Source: an uncultured Bacilli bacterium (GTDB taxonomy: Bacteria > Bacillota_I > Bacilli_A > RF39 > UBA660). Taken from it: 5,745 nucleotides of DNA. Of this stretch, positions 4,764 through 5,745 are shown piece by piece. Every line of letters begins with the position of its first letter. The stretch's first letter is position 1. Both the position numbers and the translations under genes were made by a program. The stretch is from the NCBI GenBank assembly GCA_934120015.1, contig CAKOTD010000041.1, positions 1 through 5,745 on the forward strand, given 5' to 3'. The notes beneath the pieces were generated by a model. That model saw only the letters and a program-made list of their open reading frames with translations. It searched no databases and was not told where the DNA came from.

Positions 4764-5745
4764 TTGAAAAAAGAGGAAAGAATAGTTACAGACTAGTTTG
4801 TACAGGAGGATATGACCTAAATGGAAAACTAATCAAACATACCAAAACAATACACGGAACAAAAAAAGATGCTGAAATAGAACTTGCCAAATTTATTGCA
4901 GATGTTCAAAACGGTCTTGTAATAGAGGGTAAATCTCTTAAATTCTCTGAATTTACTAAGATATGGAAAAGAGATTATGGTTCAAAAGAACTTGCGCCTT
5001 CAACTTACAAAAGATATTGTAGAATATTAGAAACAAGGCTCCTACCCTACTTTGGACATTTCTATATTAACAAAATCAAACCAACTGATATCATGCATTT
5101 TTATGATTTACTTAGTAGAGATACCCAGTTAGTTAGAAAAAAAGGCAACAATGGTAAGAAAACATTAAAGCCTTTATCTGGTAAAACAATATTAGAACAT
5201 CACAGATTATTAAGAGCAATGCTTCATAAAGCAGTATATTGGCAACTAATTATATCTAATCCTGCTGAACGTGTTCAACTACCAAAAGCAAAAAAGCCTA
5301 AAAGAAGATACTATGATGATGAGCAATGTAAAGTATTATTAGAAAATTTAACAACACTTGGCGAAGACCAGATCAAATACAAAGTTGCAATCATCCTAAC
5401 AGTATTTACTGGTGTAAGACTTGGTGAACTAATGGGATTAGAATGGCAAGATGTTGATTTTAAAACTGGCATTATAAGTATAAATCGTTCAAGTCAATAT
5501 TTAGCAGATAAAGGAGTATTTACAAAAACGCCAAAAACAGAAAGCTCTATCAGAGAAGTAGCAATTCCAGATTTCGTAATTTCCTTGCTTGAGGAATATA
5601 AGTTATGGTATGAAGAGCAAAAATCCATCTACGGCGAATTCTGGGCCAATTCTAATAGGTTATTTGTGCAAGCTGATGGCAAACCTATGCACCCTTCTAC
5701 AATAAGCAAATGGTTTGTAAAATATGTTAGTCAAATAGGACTACC
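4751..5745 (+). CDS. Tyrosine site-specific integrase, partial (runs off right edge)
   Basis: The reading frame is open from ATG 4751 to the window end (331 complete codons), with AAAGGAGGTGA upstream; an in-frame TGA at 4730-4732 rules out a much longer start. The order is typical of phage/ICE integrases of the lambda-Int class. Residues 1-56 form an arm-type DNA-binding domain (G-S-I-E-K-R-G start, K-T-I-H-G-T-K-K-D-A-E). A SAM-like core-binding domain spans about 62-180 (A-P-S-T-Y-K-R-Y, N-P-A-E-R-V). The catalytic domain follows, with the first arginine Arg223 in T-G-V-R-L-G-E-L and the beta-hairpin lysine, probably Lys262, in T-P-K-T-E-S-S-I-R. The H-x-x-R and tyrosine motifs lie beyond the edge. 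It would integrate and, with an excisionase, excise the element. It lies 55 nt after the OLD-like gene with no visible terminator, so shared transcription is likely. The attachment site cannot be located here. Confidence 0.95.
   Translation, partial: MAGSIEKRGKNSYRLVCTGGYDLNGKLIKHTKTIHGTKKDAEIELAKFIADVQNGLVIEGKSLKFSEFTKIWKRDYGSKELAPSTYKRYCRILETRLLPYFGHFYINKIKPTDIMHFYDLLSRDTQLVRKKGNNGKKTLKPLSGKTILEHHRLLRAMLHKAVYWQLIISNPAERVQLPKAKKPKRRYYDDEQCKVLLENLTTLGEDQIKYKVAIILTVFTGVRLGELMGLEWQDVDFKTGIISINRSSQYLADKGVFTKTPKTESSIREVAIPDFVISLLEEYKLWYEEQKSIYGEFWANSNRLFVQADGKPMHPSTISKWFVKYVSQIGL

Overview
The window is strongly AT-rich, with canonical Shine-Dalgarno sites (AGGAGG, GGAGG) before nearly every gene and short AT-rich intergenic gaps. 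Together with the protein families, this points to a low-GC Firmicute, most likely a Clostridium or close relative. The species call is inference from composition and family resemblance. The mobile-element character is directly supported: a phage-type replication gene and a small excisionase-family HTH gene lie on the left, and a tyrosine integrase on the right. This looks like part of a prophage, phage satellite or other integrative element.

Layout. Positions 1-245 (minus strand) hold the N-terminal part of a phage replisome-organizer-like protein that runs off the left edge. Positions 323-472 (minus) encode a 49-residue HTH_17/excisionase-family protein that seems shortened by an in-frame TAA; its usual C-terminal tail is still readable down to position 272. 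Positions 473-636 form a compact divergent control region. It has two back-to-back promoters sharing one symmetrical -10 block, operator-like repeats spaced exactly 20 bp apart, and a long imperfect hairpin. Then follow three plus-strand genes in a tight operon: a DUF6076-like protein with a four-cysteine zinc-finger-like motif (637-1944), a DUF6602-like protein with a PD-(D/E)XK-type nuclease signature (1957-2832), and an OLD-family ATPase with a TOPRIM nuclease domain (2860-4695). After 55 bases comes a tyrosine integrase (4751 to the right edge), cut off before its last catalytic residues. No stretch longer than about 165 bases lacks a gene.

How the genes may work together. The three-gene operon is the main find. 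It combines a zinc-finger-like protein with no visible enzyme motif, a putative restriction-like nuclease and an OLD-like ATPase/nuclease, which is what an anti-phage defence system carried as mobile-element cargo would look like. It is neither Gabija (no UvrD-like helicase partner) nor PARIS (ATPase and TOPRIM are fused here). Another three-gene OLD-containing system such as Menshen is the known system to test first, but that equivalence cannot be shown from sequence alone. The operon sits where a temperate element usually keeps its repressor, between the divergent early promoter and the integrase, and no repressor gene is visible. The defence operon may therefore be driven from the element's lysogeny-type promoter and may read through into the integrase.
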